64,000 nt of DNA. Origin: Auricularia sp. M13 (Eukaryota > Basidiomycota > Agaricomycetes > Auriculariales > Auriculariaceae). The notes beneath the pieces are model-generated. The model worked only from the letters and a program-made list of their open reading frames with translations, had not been told where the DNA came from and made no database searches. Below are positions 36,692 through 48,334 of this stretch, in pieces (positions within the stretch are counted from its first letter, which is position 1; every line of letters begins with the position of its first letter). A program made the position numbers and the translations under genes. The stretch is taken from contig CM073199.1 of the NCBI GenBank assembly GCA_037042915.1, positions 620,001-684,000 on the forward strand, read 5' to 3'.

Positions 36692-37205
36692 TCATATGGG
36701 CAGGTCAACCTCCTGCTCGATGCGTCTGTCAGAGATGCAGGCAAGCAGTTAGTGGCTATAACAGTATTGAAGGCGGTACTTACTCGATCGTTGCCCGGCA
36801 AACTGACTCCAGCGCGTCCACGCTTTCTCTTAGGGCGGCGCACGCATCGAGGAGGTCCGGAAAAAGCCTGGAAAGGCGCTCGTGCACACCGGGCGTGCCG
36901 TACTGCACCAATAGTAGGTATGCCAATGCAGAGAGCCGGTCGGCGACCTTTGCGCGACAGTTGATAATGTCCTCATTGTTCACAGCAGCAATGGCCGCAT
37001 CCGCGACGGCGTGCCGCCCGAGAATGAGCAATCCGAGCGCTGTCACGCTTGCCCGCGTCTGAGAGTAGTTGCGGTGAAGCGCACGAGTCTCCGTGAGGAC
37101 TTGGCGTGCAAGGGGATAGGAGTTGAAGGGCGGCGCGTCAGGGGAGATCCTGGTGGGGACGCGGTCAGAGAGCTCATCCGAATCGTCGGAACTTGAGGAA
37201 CTCAT
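36692..37205 (-). CDS. Element cargo: helical protein, paralogue of the gene at 21705
   Basis: The first exon (36784-37205) starts MSSSSSDDSDELSDRVPTRI and continues as an all-helical protein (RALHRNYSQTRASVTALGLL, DRLSALAYLLLVQYGTPGVH, LLDACAALRESVDALESVC). A 58-bp intron (36726-36783, GTAAGT to GACAG) leads to a short last exon ERIEQEVDLPI and stop. The C-terminal half aligns gap-free to the gene at 21705, with the intron at the same place. No domain is known. Conservation of two diverged copies in one element suggests a useful role, for example binding the transposase or the repeated CCTAGGCA sites. Confidence 0.6.
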
Positions 37206-37542
37206 GGGTGCGTGCTGAGATGAAGCAATGGGAGGGCGCTATGCGCTGCGTACTTAAAGGACAGGGTGCAAGAATGACTGTCGTGGCAGTCATTGACTAG
37301 GCCCTGTCAGCTGAGTGAATAGAGGAGAAGCTGCACAAAAAAAGGCCTTGATATTGCAGAGAAATGTTATGCGCACCCATATTGGTGCACCTAGGCGCTG
37401 CAGAAGGCGTAGACGAGGCAGTAGCAGGCGCATCATAGGGGTTGTTCGAGGTGCTGATGAGATCCAAAACCAATACCATGTAAAGACGGACTAGTGCCGT
37501 TACCACGCAACTTCCCTTCATATTGCACTCTCATACTCATCG

Positions 37543-37780
37543 ATGTCGCTCAGCCCTGCAGCCGGAGACGACGGAGATGGCGGAAATGGCGTGACCAGAT
37601 TCCACAGAGACGGCGGAAATGGTGTGACCAGATTCCAAACCGTGTCACGCCAGCACGACGAGATATGCGAACTCAGAAGAAATCCTCGAGTTGCGCAGGC
37701 GCAATTCCAACTTTGACGCGCAGCAGGACAAGCTCCTCGAGCTGCTAGGTCTTTCGAAGGAGAAAAAGGCGGGCAAATGA
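37543..37780 (+). CDS. Element cargo: short coiled-coil protein, probably frame-disturbed
   Basis: Starts MSLSPAAGDDGDGGNGVTRF; a 36-bp unit coding GDGGNGVTRFHR is duplicated. The best coding frame then changes near 37680 to EILELRRRNSNFDAQQDKL and LELLGLSKEKKAGK before a stop at 37778. Either a small unrecognised intron or an indel separates the two frames. Confidence 0.35.
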
Positions 37781-38328
37781 CATGAGGACGGGCGGGCGAA
37801 TCGCATGTATGAGCCCACCAAGGCGGTTTTCCAATGCCATTGTATTGTATCCTAGGAAATGCCTCGGATGTTGAAGAGCACCAGTGGCACCGCTGGAAAA
37901 TGTCTTGAGGAGTCCCATCATCCAGAACGTGCGCCCAGAAGCGTGCACAACGAACTGTCTGGGAGGCAGTTGCTAGGTGATATGTACATCGGAGAGTGGC
38001 TTAGGTAATAAAAATCCTGGCATCTAGGCTCAATCCCGCCTCGGGACCTTGGCATTAGCGAAACTTGAAATCATGGAGGACAACACCTAGGAAATGCGAG
38101 GAGAAACATTTGGAAACCTAGGCACTGTGATGATCCAGAAGGCAATGTGAAGGAAGTGCAGAGTGCAGTCAAAAATTAGGCCGACGTGAGGGCACAAACG
38201 AGACGATCAGGCGTTAGGCAATGGAAGACGACTTCGGCAGAGTGTCAGTGTAAAAACATTGGTGGAGTAGGTGCTGTATAGGTGCAAATAAATTGTGCCC
38301 CATGTAGCTCGAAAACAGCGAGGGAGGA

Positions 38329-38422
38329 CCTAGGAGCACCTGGTTCTGGAGACCCTCTAAGGTCTATCATCTAGGTGCAGAGGTTACACCTTACTGGTCC
38401 TAGAAGGTAAGGGCCTGGGCTG
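38329..38422 (-). repeat. Right terminal inverted repeat of the 18 kb element
   Basis: Runs from CCTAGGAGCACCTGGT to AAGGGCCTGGGCTG, inverted relative to 20370-20462. The inner blocks are 77-78 bp from the two ends. Confidence 0.7.
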
Positions 38423-38430
38423 GTGGTCTC
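38423..38430 (+). repeat. Right target-site duplication
   Basis: GTGGTCTC, matching 20362-20369; host coding sequence (AAATGGGCGCC) resumes immediately after. Confidence 0.75.
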
Positions 38431-40924
38431 AAATGGGCGCCTGGACTATTGGTGTGGCTTGCGCTGGCGCAGTGCGCTCAAGTCGCCAGCAACATTTTCC
38501 TCGGGTTCTGGACGGACCTGGGAATCCCGGGTTTCTCAACGGGACAGTATATGGGTGTCTATGCGTAAGTATCCGTTCTCATTTCAGATGCATTGCTGAT
38601 CCTAGATCCGTGTAGCGGTCTGGGCGCTGCGACGGCTCTTTTCACCTTCATCGGATCTCTCGCATTTGCTATCACGGGCTTCAACGCTTCGCTAAGCTTG
38701 TTCACCGCTGCCTTGCACGGTGTAATGGGGGCGCCATTGCGTTGGCACGAACGTACACCCACAGGTGCCATCACGAATAGGCTCAGCAAAGACATTGATA
38801 CTCTGGACATGATGTTGCCTCAAGCCTGGTTTCAATTATTGACTAACTTGGCGAGCATCTTCGGAACGGTTGCACTTGTGTTCTACGCTTATGCCTGGCT
38901 CGGAATTAGTAAGTCACGTGATCATAGACTGATCACGTGCTGAACCCGTTTGCAGTGCTGCCGCCATTGGCCATCAGTCAGTAAACACAAAATCAATGGC
39001 CCCTGCTAACACGCTGCAGTCTACTTCTTCTTCTCTATGTTTTACCGTCGGACGAGTATCGAGGTTAAACGTCTGGACTCGATCTTGCGCTCGTTGTTGT
39101 ATGCTTCATTCTCCGAAGCGTTGACAGGTTTAGGCACCATTCGGGCTTACAAGGCGGAACCTCGCTTTGTCCGCGACAGCGAGAAGAAGCTTGACTCTGA
39201 GAATCGGGTATGAAAACTTGCGGATGGCCTCCGGCTACTGACACGACCCCTTCTAGGCATACTTCATGACGATCGCTGCCCAGGTCCGTCATCTGACATT
39301 TGGCCACTACTTTCGTTCTGATATTTGCCTCTTCTTCTTAGCGGTGGCTAGGTTAGACCCACGCTCAACACCTCACTGCGGTCTAACGGCTGGCTCAGGT
39401 GTTCGCCTCGACTTATTGGGGAACTTGCTTGTCCTCGGAATTGGCCTCATCGCGGTCGGGTTCAGGAACACAACAAATCCTTCCAAGATGGGCGTGGTTA
39501 TGACATATTCACTTACCATCGTGCGTGCAGACGTCTTTATAGAGCTGCAGCCGTTGACACATGACAGACGCAAGTGATGTCCCAGATGGTGACAATGCTC
39601 GCTCAAGTTGAACAAGTGCGCGCATGCATTATTTCTGCTCTATGTACGCTCACGGTATATCTCAGAATATGAACACAGTAGAGCGCATCGTAAGTCATTG
39701 CTTGTGCATTCCAATGGATCACTCATTGCCCACTTTCAGGTCGTTTATTGTGACCTCGAACCAGAGCCACCCGCACGCACGGACGCGGATCCAAAGGGAG
39801 ACTGGCCGCCCAAGGGAGGTATCATATTCAAGAACGTTGACTTCAGGTATCGGGATGACCTTCCCCTGGCGCTGAAGAGCATATCATTCGAGATTCAACC
39901 AGGCGAACGCATCGGGATCGTTGGCAGAACAGGTGCCGGCAAATCATCCATCCTGACCGCGCTATTCCGTACTGGACCGCTTGCCGGTGGTCAAATCCTC
40001 ATTGACGGTGTCGACATCGAGAAAATCGGTCTGGAAAAGCTCAGGATGAGCTTGTCGATCATCCCACAGGACGCGCTTGTGCGTGTTTGTGAGCTAATTG
40101 TGCCCCTGGCTAATCCACTCTTCAGCTCTTCGTACGCCCGCGATCTTGGTCCAGTGAGCTGTCTGGACTAAACATCTGATACACAGGAAGGAACTCTTCG
40201 TTCCAATATCGACCCACTCGGCAAAAGGTCAGACGCAGAGCTACACGATGCGCTGAAACGGGTCGGTCTCGTCAACCCGCCAGTGGCAGAAGGTAGCGAA
40301 GCATCCGGCCCAGCCAAGTTCGATCTGGATCGCGAAGTTAGAGACGACTCGTTCTCGGCGGGAGAGAAACAGCTTCTCGCGCTCTGCAGAGCTCTCGTCA
40401 AGTCTGAATCGAAGGTCCTTGGTGCGTCCATGCATATATCCCCCATCAATAACTTGATACTAAGACACTCTCAGTGTTGGACGAGGCCACTTCGAGCGTA
40501 GATGTCGCAACTGACTCCATGTGCGTACTCCGAGAGTTCCGCGTTGTGATAGCCAATTGCTGACTGGACACTAGGATCCAAATGATGATCCAGCAAGATT
40601 TCAAGGATAGAACGCTGCTTTGCATTGCCCATAGATGTACGCTTCTCTCGTCACACTTGCAACACCGTGATTGACGGGACAAACCTTGCTGCAGTAAACA
40701 CGATAGTATACTACGACAGGGTTCTCGTGATGAACGAGGGGCAGGTGGCCGAATACGACACCCCGTTGAATCTGTTTGACAGCGGAGGTAGGCGCCGCTG
40801 CTTCCAGGAGCTCTATCCACCTAATCGATGTGCAGGTATATTCCGCTCAATGTGCGACCAGGCAGCTCTCTCGCGCGAGGATATAATCAGGATTCGCACC
40901 GCCGCAGGGGTACAGGAGAGATAA
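38431..40924 (+). CDS. MRP/ABCC-type ABC transporter, 3' part (TMD2-NBD2)
   Basis: Continues the interrupted gene: LKWAPGLLVWLALAQCAQVA then SNIFLGFWTDLGIPGF. TMD2 follows (LFTFIGSLAFAITGFNASLS, APLRWHERTPTGAITNRLSK, YFFFSMFYRRTSIEVKRLDS, SFSEALTGLGTIRAYKAE), then RWLGVRLDLLGN. NBD2 has Walker A GRTGAGKSS, Q-loop SIIPQDAL, signature FSAGEKQLLALCRAL, Walker B VLDEATSSVD and H-loop IAHR, ending AAGVQER at 40924. All exons stay open across short introns. Reading across one copy of GTGGTCTC links the two parts in frame (QAAGG-LKWAP), so the host gene was whole when hit. This part lacks its own obvious start; a half-transporter could be made only from a new promoter. Confidence 0.88.
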
Positions 40925-41196
40925 CGCCAAGAAATGTGTAAAGAACTTTGTTGGCTCCAAGTCACCAACGACGAAGAAATCAAGACAGCTGCTAGATAGT
41001 GATACAGTAGATTGCGTTTGCAGATTGGTGGTAGCGCTGCGCCCGTAGCCCAGCACAAGAATTAGCTTGGGAGTTTTTAATCCAATGATTCGATGGCCAG
41101 TTCCTCCTCGTGGGGCATAAGCCATGCCGATGCGGGCACGATGTTGCTCGCTTCACACAAACTTGCATCAGCAACTACGCCAGAACAGAAAACAAT

Positions 41197-44100
41197 TCAC
41201 TGACCAAGTCGGCCCGAGTCAAGACGGAACAGCGTGAGAGACCAACCGGCGCTATGCGCCGCCCGCAACGTCGCGGCCCCAATGGTCCAGCGCACCTTCA
41301 CGCTCCTGTTCGAGCGATCGATCTCGAAGCCAGTGAAAACGTGCGCCTCGGTCGCGAGCTCGCCTTCAAGCAGTCGCTCGTACAGCTGCGCCAGGCGCCG
41401 GGGGTCAAGTCTGGGCGAGTACAGAAGCAGCGCCAGCGCCGGCTGGCGCAACGACGGGCCCTCCACGAAGCTGTCGGACATCCTGACCGGCGCCTCGCAC
41501 TGCGCCAAGTCCTCCACCCGCAGATCCAGCAGGACGTAGAAGGGCAGCGCACCGCGCAGCTGCGCCACGAGCGCGCGCAGCTCCGCGAGCCAGGGCGCGA
41601 GGTGCAGCTTGCGCGCGGCGCCGCCCGCGGCTTGCGGCACGATGGGGAGGTTGCCGGTGTACGGCCGCGCGTCGGTGGCGACTTTGTCGGACAGGAAGGT
41701 CTGCAGGGTGTCCGCGAGGAAGTGGCCCGACACACCGACGAAGGAATGCAGGTGGACGAGAACGCGCAGGAAGAAGGCTAGCGTGTTCGGCCTGTCGACG
41801 CGCGCGCCCGTCGAGTGTATCCCGCTCTTGCCATGATATATCAGGTTCAAGAAGAGACGGACAAGCCAGCGCGCCAGTTCAGCCCGTGGTGCGAGGTCCT
41901 TGCGCTGCCGTGACGGCGGTATCGTGATCATGAGGTTATCGTTAGGTGAGCGGGCGGTCAGTACGCAGCCTACGGTGCGGGGCATGTCGCGAATGTTCAT
42001 TAATGAGTAGCTGGATATAATCAGCACTCATTGTGGGATTGGACAGAATGACGTACTGGTAGTTGTAGTGTTCCATGTTCTTCCACGTGCCCGTATTCAA
42101 GAGAATGTTAAATGTAGCACATGCAGTCGTGAGTGGTTGGAAGCAAGGCGCGGCGTAGACCGCGATGTTCAATGGACCACCGCCGTAATCCCTGCAGATA
42201 AAATCAGAGCAAATATGGAAGAAAACACGGCGTCACATACGGAACGTTGCTCAACCAGATGCGCGTGAATTTGTCTGGACACGACGAGCCCGCAGGCCGC
42301 GCAAGGCCAAGTCTGCACTTCTCGAGCCACGCATATACGTCGCTCGCGACGACCTCGAACGTCAGCTTCCCGCGCAGAGCTTTGAACGCGCGCGCTGTGC
42401 GCCGGAAGAACAGCGCGCCCCGAGCGAACGTTAACGCGTCTATGTGCTTCATCAGGGCTTTCTCTTCGGCGTTGTGATCGACGATGCGCTTCTTGAGGAG
42501 CTCGTCGAAGCCGACAATCAGACTGTGCACGTCCCATGTGCATTCTGGGTACGCGCCGAACGCCGCGTTCGGCATGTTTTTGTCCTGGCATAATAATCAA
42601 AAACAGATATACGCGTAGACGAGTCGACGACGTACGAAGCTGACGGGGTTCGCGTGCCACTCCTTGTGTATGTGCGCTAGCGCCGCATTCAGCGCCGCCT
42701 GCGTAGGTAGTCCCTTGGGTGCATCTTGCACGCTGTAGGGGTTGACCCTCATGTCCCGCAGGTCTTCCGCAAGCGTCTCCATCGGCTTATGGTACTTCTG
42801 GCGGAGGCGTTTCGGGGGCATGATCGTCTTGAACTTGGGATACACCTTCTGCTCCTCGTACAGGCCCGCGGCCGCGACGCGGCTCGTGAAGTACTCCATG
42901 TTCTTCTTGACGGCCTTCTCGGCGTGAGCGCGCAGCTGCGCGCGGCTCATGTCTGCGCTGCCCGGGATGAGCGCGCGCAGATGCGCGTCGGGGGAGGCGA
43001 GGATGTCGGAGAGCGCGTTGCGCTCTTGTTGCGCGATGCTATTGCGCAGCGTGGCCAAGTACTCGGGCGAGAGCTGCAGGCCGCCCATGAAGCCTTGGAG
43101 CATCTCGTTGATGTTCTTGTGGATGTGCACGGATACTCGCGCCATGTAGTCGCGCGTATCGACCTGCAGGCTGAGCCAGTGGCGCAGCGAGGCGATCACG
43201 GGCGTCGGGTCTGTTGGACCCACCAGCCAGGCTGGGAAGGAGTCCGTTTCTAATTGATGTATGATGGTTTTCATGGCCTGAGTGATGCTATGGCGTGTAA
43301 GATGATGTAGACATGCAAAGTCAGGGGCGTACCGAGTGTGAACATAGCCTGGGATAACAGGCGCCATGAAGGTGTACAGGAAGGCCGCTGCAACCTCCTC
43401 TTCGTCCTCCGTGTCCAGTGCATCAGCCAGCTGGGAGAGCAATTCGAGGTACAGCAAAACACGGGCAACAGTCGTCGGGTGGATGTCTAGCAGCGTCATA
43501 TGTACGCGAACGGCATCCTTCTGACTCTGGCGCATGCTCTTGCCGAGCATCTGTTGGTGTATGTCGATGAGCGTTCCGAAAGCATGCCGCGAGTCTCCAC
43601 AGCCGCCAACGAGAAAGTTGAGCTCTGCGAGCCTTTCATTGTCGAATTTTGACAGTTCAATGTCTGGAACAAACGGTGCAGTCAAAAGAAGGCTCTCGAC
43701 ATCGTCTTGACCGACGGTGTAATACTCAAAACCGAACGAAGCCCTACAAAAACGAAATGAGAATTGATGAGGACAGTAAGATATGGTCTTACTGCATGTT
43801 CTTAAACAGGCGTTGCTTCACGAGCGTCCGCTGCGCCTCTGCCCGCAGGGGACCAATGTCGGTCTTTTCCAGCTGGTGCCAGGCGTCCCAAATTGCACCC
43901 GTCTCGGCATTAGCAGCATCTGCGCGCGAAATAGCCTCAAAACGAGCGAGAACGTCGCGTTCCGTTGTCTGCAGCCCGGTGCTCATACGGCCATGGCACA
44001 GTGCGCGTGCCAGTCTATGCGCCAATTTTCGCTGAAGCGCCTCAGTCGCAGAATCGAGCATTGGTGCCGTTTTGAAAATGGTGGTGGCGCAGGCGCTGTA

Positions 44101-44351
44101 GTCGCCGAGCTCGAATTGCGCCGCACTCAGGTTGGACAGGTAGACAGCATCTGAAGGTGCCTTGGCTGCTGCCTGAGAAAAATTAGAGTTGGGACTCCGA
44201 TATTAGCGTCGAGTCTGCACCTGCGCATAGAGCTTTGCAGCTCTGAGGACGATCAGAATCTGTACGATACTGATAGCAAATCGCTCACTTACTCTTTGTA
44301 ATTACCGGCAGTGAAAGCCGCGTTGCCAGATGCCTTGAGCTGTTCCGCCAT
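41197..44351 (-). CDS. TPR-like / DUF4470 protein
   Basis: The ATG at 44351 begins MAEQLKASGNAAFTAGNYKE, the start of a tetratricopeptide-like unit continued by SDAVYLSNLSAAQFELGDYS. After HRLARALCHGRMSTGLQTTE, the DUF4470 segment follows: LNFLVGGCGDSRHAFGTLID, then IHPTTVARVLLYLELLSQLA. The long remainder includes AFGAYPECTWDVHSLIVGFD, CRLGLARPAGSSCPDKFTRI, MPRTVGCVLTARSPNDNLMI and ELARWLVRLFLNLI. It ends LTLFRLDSGRLGQ. This is the layout of a fungal family of about 900 residues, sometimes with a MYND finger, of unknown function. A 47-bp intron (GTACGT to CCAG, about 42010-42056) is needed to keep frame. Complete and apparently intact. Located just after the ABC gene, tail to tail. Confidence 0.8.
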
Positions 44352-44767
44352 TGCCGTTTGCGCTTCGTCGCGGAGCGCTGACACGGATCGACCGGTGATG
44401 GAAAGAGCAAAGAGGCAAGCTCGGGTGCGGACCGTGAAGCGCGTAAAGTCCGCACGGAGTTAGCGGACTTCGCGCTAGTCGGCGACTCGAAAGTTATCAG
44501 CTGAAAAGACCACTTCAAACACGGCATAAAAATGCAAAGACCAGAAGAGGGGAAGATCCAAGAACGACGCCCCGAGGTGTACGGTTGAGTCTAGTCAGAG
44601 TTTAGTTCAAAGTCAGTCTGCTCAGGTGGGACCACCGTATAAATGTCCGCATACAATCTGGTTACTTTAGCGACTACAACAAGCAAGGTCGCGATCTATC
44701 CATACAAACAAAGTCCACATTTCACCCCCGATTTGATTTGCGAGATACAACTGTCCTACGCGCCCGC

Positions 44768-47700
44768 CTAGTCCGAAGCATCGTACCGATTCTTGTGGTG
44801 CTTCTTGTGGTGGCCTTCGCGCTCGTTGTCGCTGTCGTTGATGTTGAGGCGCTCCGCGCCGTACGTCTCGTCCGAGCGTCCGCCTCCGTAGCCACCACCA
44901 TATCCGGCGCCGCCCCCGTAGCCTCCGCTGCTGGCTCCGTAACCCCCGCCGCTGCTGGATCCATAACCCCCTCCGCTGCTGGCTCCGTAATCCCCGCCGC
45001 TACTGGCTCCGTAACCCCCGCCGTAGCCGCCGCCGCCTCCGCCAGCACGACGCTTGTCGTCGTCAGAGTCGTCCTTGCGGTGGCGACGCGGCTTATCGTC
45101 GTCGTCGTCGTCCTTCTTGTGGCGGCGACGCTTGTCCTCGTCCGAATCGTCCTGGCGGTGTCCGCCGCCGCCATATCCACCTCCGCCGCCATAAGACGAC
45201 TGCTCCGTGCGACCGCCACCGGGATACGCGCCTGGGACACCAGGAGTTCCAGAGCTGTATGAGGATTCCTCGGTGCGGCGACCATAGCCGCCGGACTCCC
45301 CGCCGCCATACCCAGAGGACTCGTGCGTGCGACCGCCGTAGCCTCCCCCAGAGCCGTACGACGACTCTTCGGTGCGGCGACCATATCCGCCAGACTCGCT
45401 CGCGCCGCCATATCCGCCAGACTCCTCGTGGCGGCGCCCGCCGTACCCGCCAGATTCGCCGCCGCCGTAGCCAGTGGACTCATGCGTGCGCGCACCGCCA
45501 TAGCCGCCTCCAGAGCCGTACGAAGTTTCCTCGGTGCGGCGGCCGTACCCGCCCGACTCGCCACCATATCCGCCGGACTCGTGGGTGCGCCCGCCAGCGC
45601 CGTAGGACGACTCCTCAGTGCGGCGTCCATAGCCGCCCGACTCACCGCCGCCATAGCCAGTCGATTCCTGCGTGCGACCGCCGTAACCGCCAGACTGACC
45701 GCCGTAGCCGCCGCCGGACTCATGAGTGCGCCCGCCAGAGCCATAAGAGGTCTGCTCCGTTTGGCCGCCATATCCTCCGGACTGGCCGCCATAACCTGCG
45801 GACTGGCCGCCGTAGCCGCCAGATTGAGCGCCGTAGCCGCCGCCGGAAGAACTATACGGCTGCTGCTGGCCGCCGCCGTACTGTTGCTGGCCGCCGCTAT
45901 ACTGCGTGCGACCGCCCCCGGCACCACTGCCATACCCGCCAGCCTTGGGGCCGCCATGCGCATGCGCATGGCCACGGCCGCCGGGGGCGTTGCTCGCCTC
46001 GCGCTCCTGCTCCTCGCTGAGGCGCTTGTTCTTGCCCTCCCGGACGGCCTCCTACAGAAAGACAAACACCCTCTGGTCAATACCCAATTGAGATTAAGAT
46101 TTCTGCGGGCGTAGCGCACCTTGGTGAGGCCCTGGATGACGCGGCGCGAGTCTTCGCCGCCGAGGCCGCCGAACCACTTCTCGAGCTCGTTCTGCATGGC
46201 GCGCTGCACCTCGCTGCGGCCCGTCGCGTAGTACGGGTGGTGGAACGCCTCTAGGATCTCGTCGATCACACGGTCGGGGTCGTCGCGACCGCCCCACGCG
46301 CGCACGATGAGCTCCACGGAGTGCGTGACGACGACGCGCGCGATCTTGCCGGCCGGTTCGTTCAGAATGAGCGCGAAGTGGTCCTACATCACGCCGCGTC
46401 AGCATCGGTGAAAGAAACGTGCTGCTGAAAATGGATATGAAGGCATGGTTGAGGATTGGAACGGACCTTGGAGATGAGACTGTGCGAGGGGTCGCTAGCG
46501 TTGGGGTTATTGAAGACCTCGTACTGGTCGTCCGAGTCAATAACAGCCTTGGCGCCCTCGCCGAGGACGCTCGTGAAGGTGCCGAGGATGGGCGTGAGGT
46601 ACGGCGCAAGCAGCGTGTAGACATACGCGTTGAGCGCGTCGGTCAGGTTGTCGATGAGCTCGCTCAGTCCAGGCACCATCTCAAGCTGCTTGATGAAGTC
46701 GCGATACACGCCGTCGCGCCACTTGAGCAGCTCCCACAGCTGCTGCTGCACCTCGGGCGGCATGATGTTGTCCGGGTCGAAGTTGTACGCCTCCGACTTG
46801 GCCTTGAGGTCGTCCGCCTGGTTGATCTTGTCGTCGTTGTTACCGCCGCCCAGGGAGCTCATCTTGCCCAGCACATCCTTCAGCTGCGCCAGCTTATTAT
46901 CCTTGTCATCGTTCTTCGCGCCCTCCATTGTGTTCGTCACGTCGGTCATCGACGTCTGCGACAACTTGTCCATCCCTACATCACGCATCAGCGCCGTAAC
47001 AGCATCCCTAGGGCCAACAGCAACGCACCCTCGCCGAGTACGGAGTGCATGAAGTCGGAGCTTCCGAAAGTGCCCGTCACAAGCGGCGGTACCTCCTCGC
47101 CGTTCGGCGCGCGAACGCGGACGTTGTCGCCGACGTGCGCAAAGACCTCGCGGTGGCCCATCTTGCGCAGCGCAAGTTCAACCCAATTGCTGTGCGCGAG
47201 CAGGTCCTCGAGCGTGTGCAGGCCCTGGCCCATGAGCCTGTACGCCTCGTACAGTTCGGGTCCCTCGCGTCCCTGCGCGCGGCGGCCACGCTCGATGGCC
47301 GCGCGGAACGAGCGCCGGATGTACGCCGTGCTGGTGTCCCAGCCGCCGTCCTCTGTCGCCATGTAGTTCTGTAAAAATAGAACTGTCAGCACTCTGGCAG
47401 GTGGCTTGGAATTCCGTTGGACCTGACCTTCATGCCGTTGCGTTCGTCAATCTCCAGCTCGCGCGGGTCGACAGGCGGGCGCAGCTTGGGGTGGAACTGG
47501 CGCGCGTCGCCTTCCTTCTCGGCGTATCCCTTGGGGTTGTCGATGTGCTCGACGGGAAGATACACGCCCAGACGGTCAGCCGTCACTTGGAATTCGTCGG
47601 TCGCGAAACCGAACTCCAAGAAGCCGAGGATGGAGACGACCAGAACGAGGGTTTCAGCGCTGAGCTTGGAGAGACCCGCAATGTCCATGGCCTGGCTGTA

Positions 47701-48334
47701 ATCGCGCAGCCAGTTGCCCTGGAATTCTGTCAGTATGCTGCTTGTGATTGGAAGGGATCATCGTGCAAACGATTGCCAGAATGACGTTTGCCATGGAGCA
47801 GGCACAACTTCTGTCAATGCAAGACCGCGAAACTCACAAAATAAATCTTCTTGACATCCTCCTTCGTGAATTTGGCACCTCCACCAGCGGATTTCGCAAC
47901 GGTTGCGGCTCCTTCAAGAACGTTCTTCGCGATGCCCAGGATACCGCCCGACGCGCCGCCTGAGATGGCGTCGCCGAGGTTGAACCCGCCAGCAGCGCCG
48001 GCGACGGCCTTTGCGAGCTCTGCAATGATGTTTTCGATATCGCCATGACGAAACGCTTTGTCTGAACATCTGTTAGCATTTCCTATCTGCGTGACTTTCA
48101 ACTTGAACACTAACCGTTCAGATAGGCGCTAAGGATTGTGTAATTGAGTTCAGAGCATGTGGATAGAGTAAAAGAGGGTCGTACAAGTCAGGGATATCAC
48201 CTGAGCAGCCAGTCAGCAGTGAGTCGGCGTGAGCATGCTCAGGATTGCGCACCAGCACCGAACGCCCAGGCACCGCTGGGCATAAGGCATATGATCACCA
48301 GCAAAAGCAGGAGATATAGAGTCAGGGTATGCAT
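44768..48334 (-). CDS. het-c: HET-C homologue with Gly-rich C-terminal repeats
   Basis: The ATG at 48334 gives a signal peptide (MHTLTLYLLLLLVIICLMPS then GAWAFGAG). Two short exons join as DIPDFAYLN and DKAFRHGDIENIIAELAKA, the HET-C hallmark. Then come GNWLRDYSQAMDIAGLSKLS, LGVYLPVEHIDNPKGYAEKE, GWDTSTAYIRRSFRAAIERG, GQGLHTLEDLLAHSNWVEL, FAHVGDNVRVRAPNGEEVPP, DNIMPPEVQQQLWELLKWRD and LEAFHHPYYATGRSEVQRAM. The tail from about 46020 to 44768 is built of GGYGGRTHESSGYGG-like units and ends NRYDASD. HET-C proteins were described for vegetative incompatibility in Neurospora and for glycolipid transfer-linked recognition elsewhere; whether this homologue controls allorecognition here is unknown. 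Complete, several short introns. Confidence 0.9.
44900..45960 (-). repeat. Gly-Tyr-Gly repeats at the HET-C C-terminus
   Basis: Imperfect 15-45 bp units coding GYGRRTEESSYG and RTHESSGYGGGESGGYGG. Because of the repeat, a second minus-strand frame is also open for over 500 codons (44722-46317); it is a by-product. Confidence 0.8.

Larger units (their letters stand above)
20370..38422 (+). mobile_element. 18 kb KDZ-type DNA transposon inserted in the ABC transporter gene
   Basis: It is bounded by an 8-bp duplication GTGGTCTC. The two ends are inverted: CACCATAGG...AAAGGCCCTGTTAGG on the left and, read inward, CAGCCCAGGCCCTTACC on the right. A further inverted pair, ACCAGGAGCTCCTAGG (20447-20462) and CCTAGGAGCACCTGGT (38329-38344), lies 77-78 bp from each end. 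Inside are a KDZ transposase with a Ulp1-like protease domain (29521-34256), a large minus-strand gene (22433-26579), a plus-strand gene (27278-28136) and several small helical or coiled-coil genes. Non-coding parts (20463-20985, 26580-27277, 34257-35075, 36261-36691, 37781-38328) hold no genes but many CCTAGGCA-like words. KDZ elements are known in basidiomycetes, often with cargo. Host flanks are still open; the transposase core is not. Confidence 0.85.

Noticed and set aside
20370-38422. TET/JBP-type dioxygenase, often seen next to KDZ elements
   Set aside because: No HxD...H/R iron-binding pattern was found in any cargo frame; the large gene has no catalytic motif I could recognise.
44722-46317. 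531-codon minus-strand frame over the Gly-rich region
   Set aside because: It is the off-frame reading of the HET-C repeats, with no HET-C motifs; the GGYGG frame continues the conserved gene.
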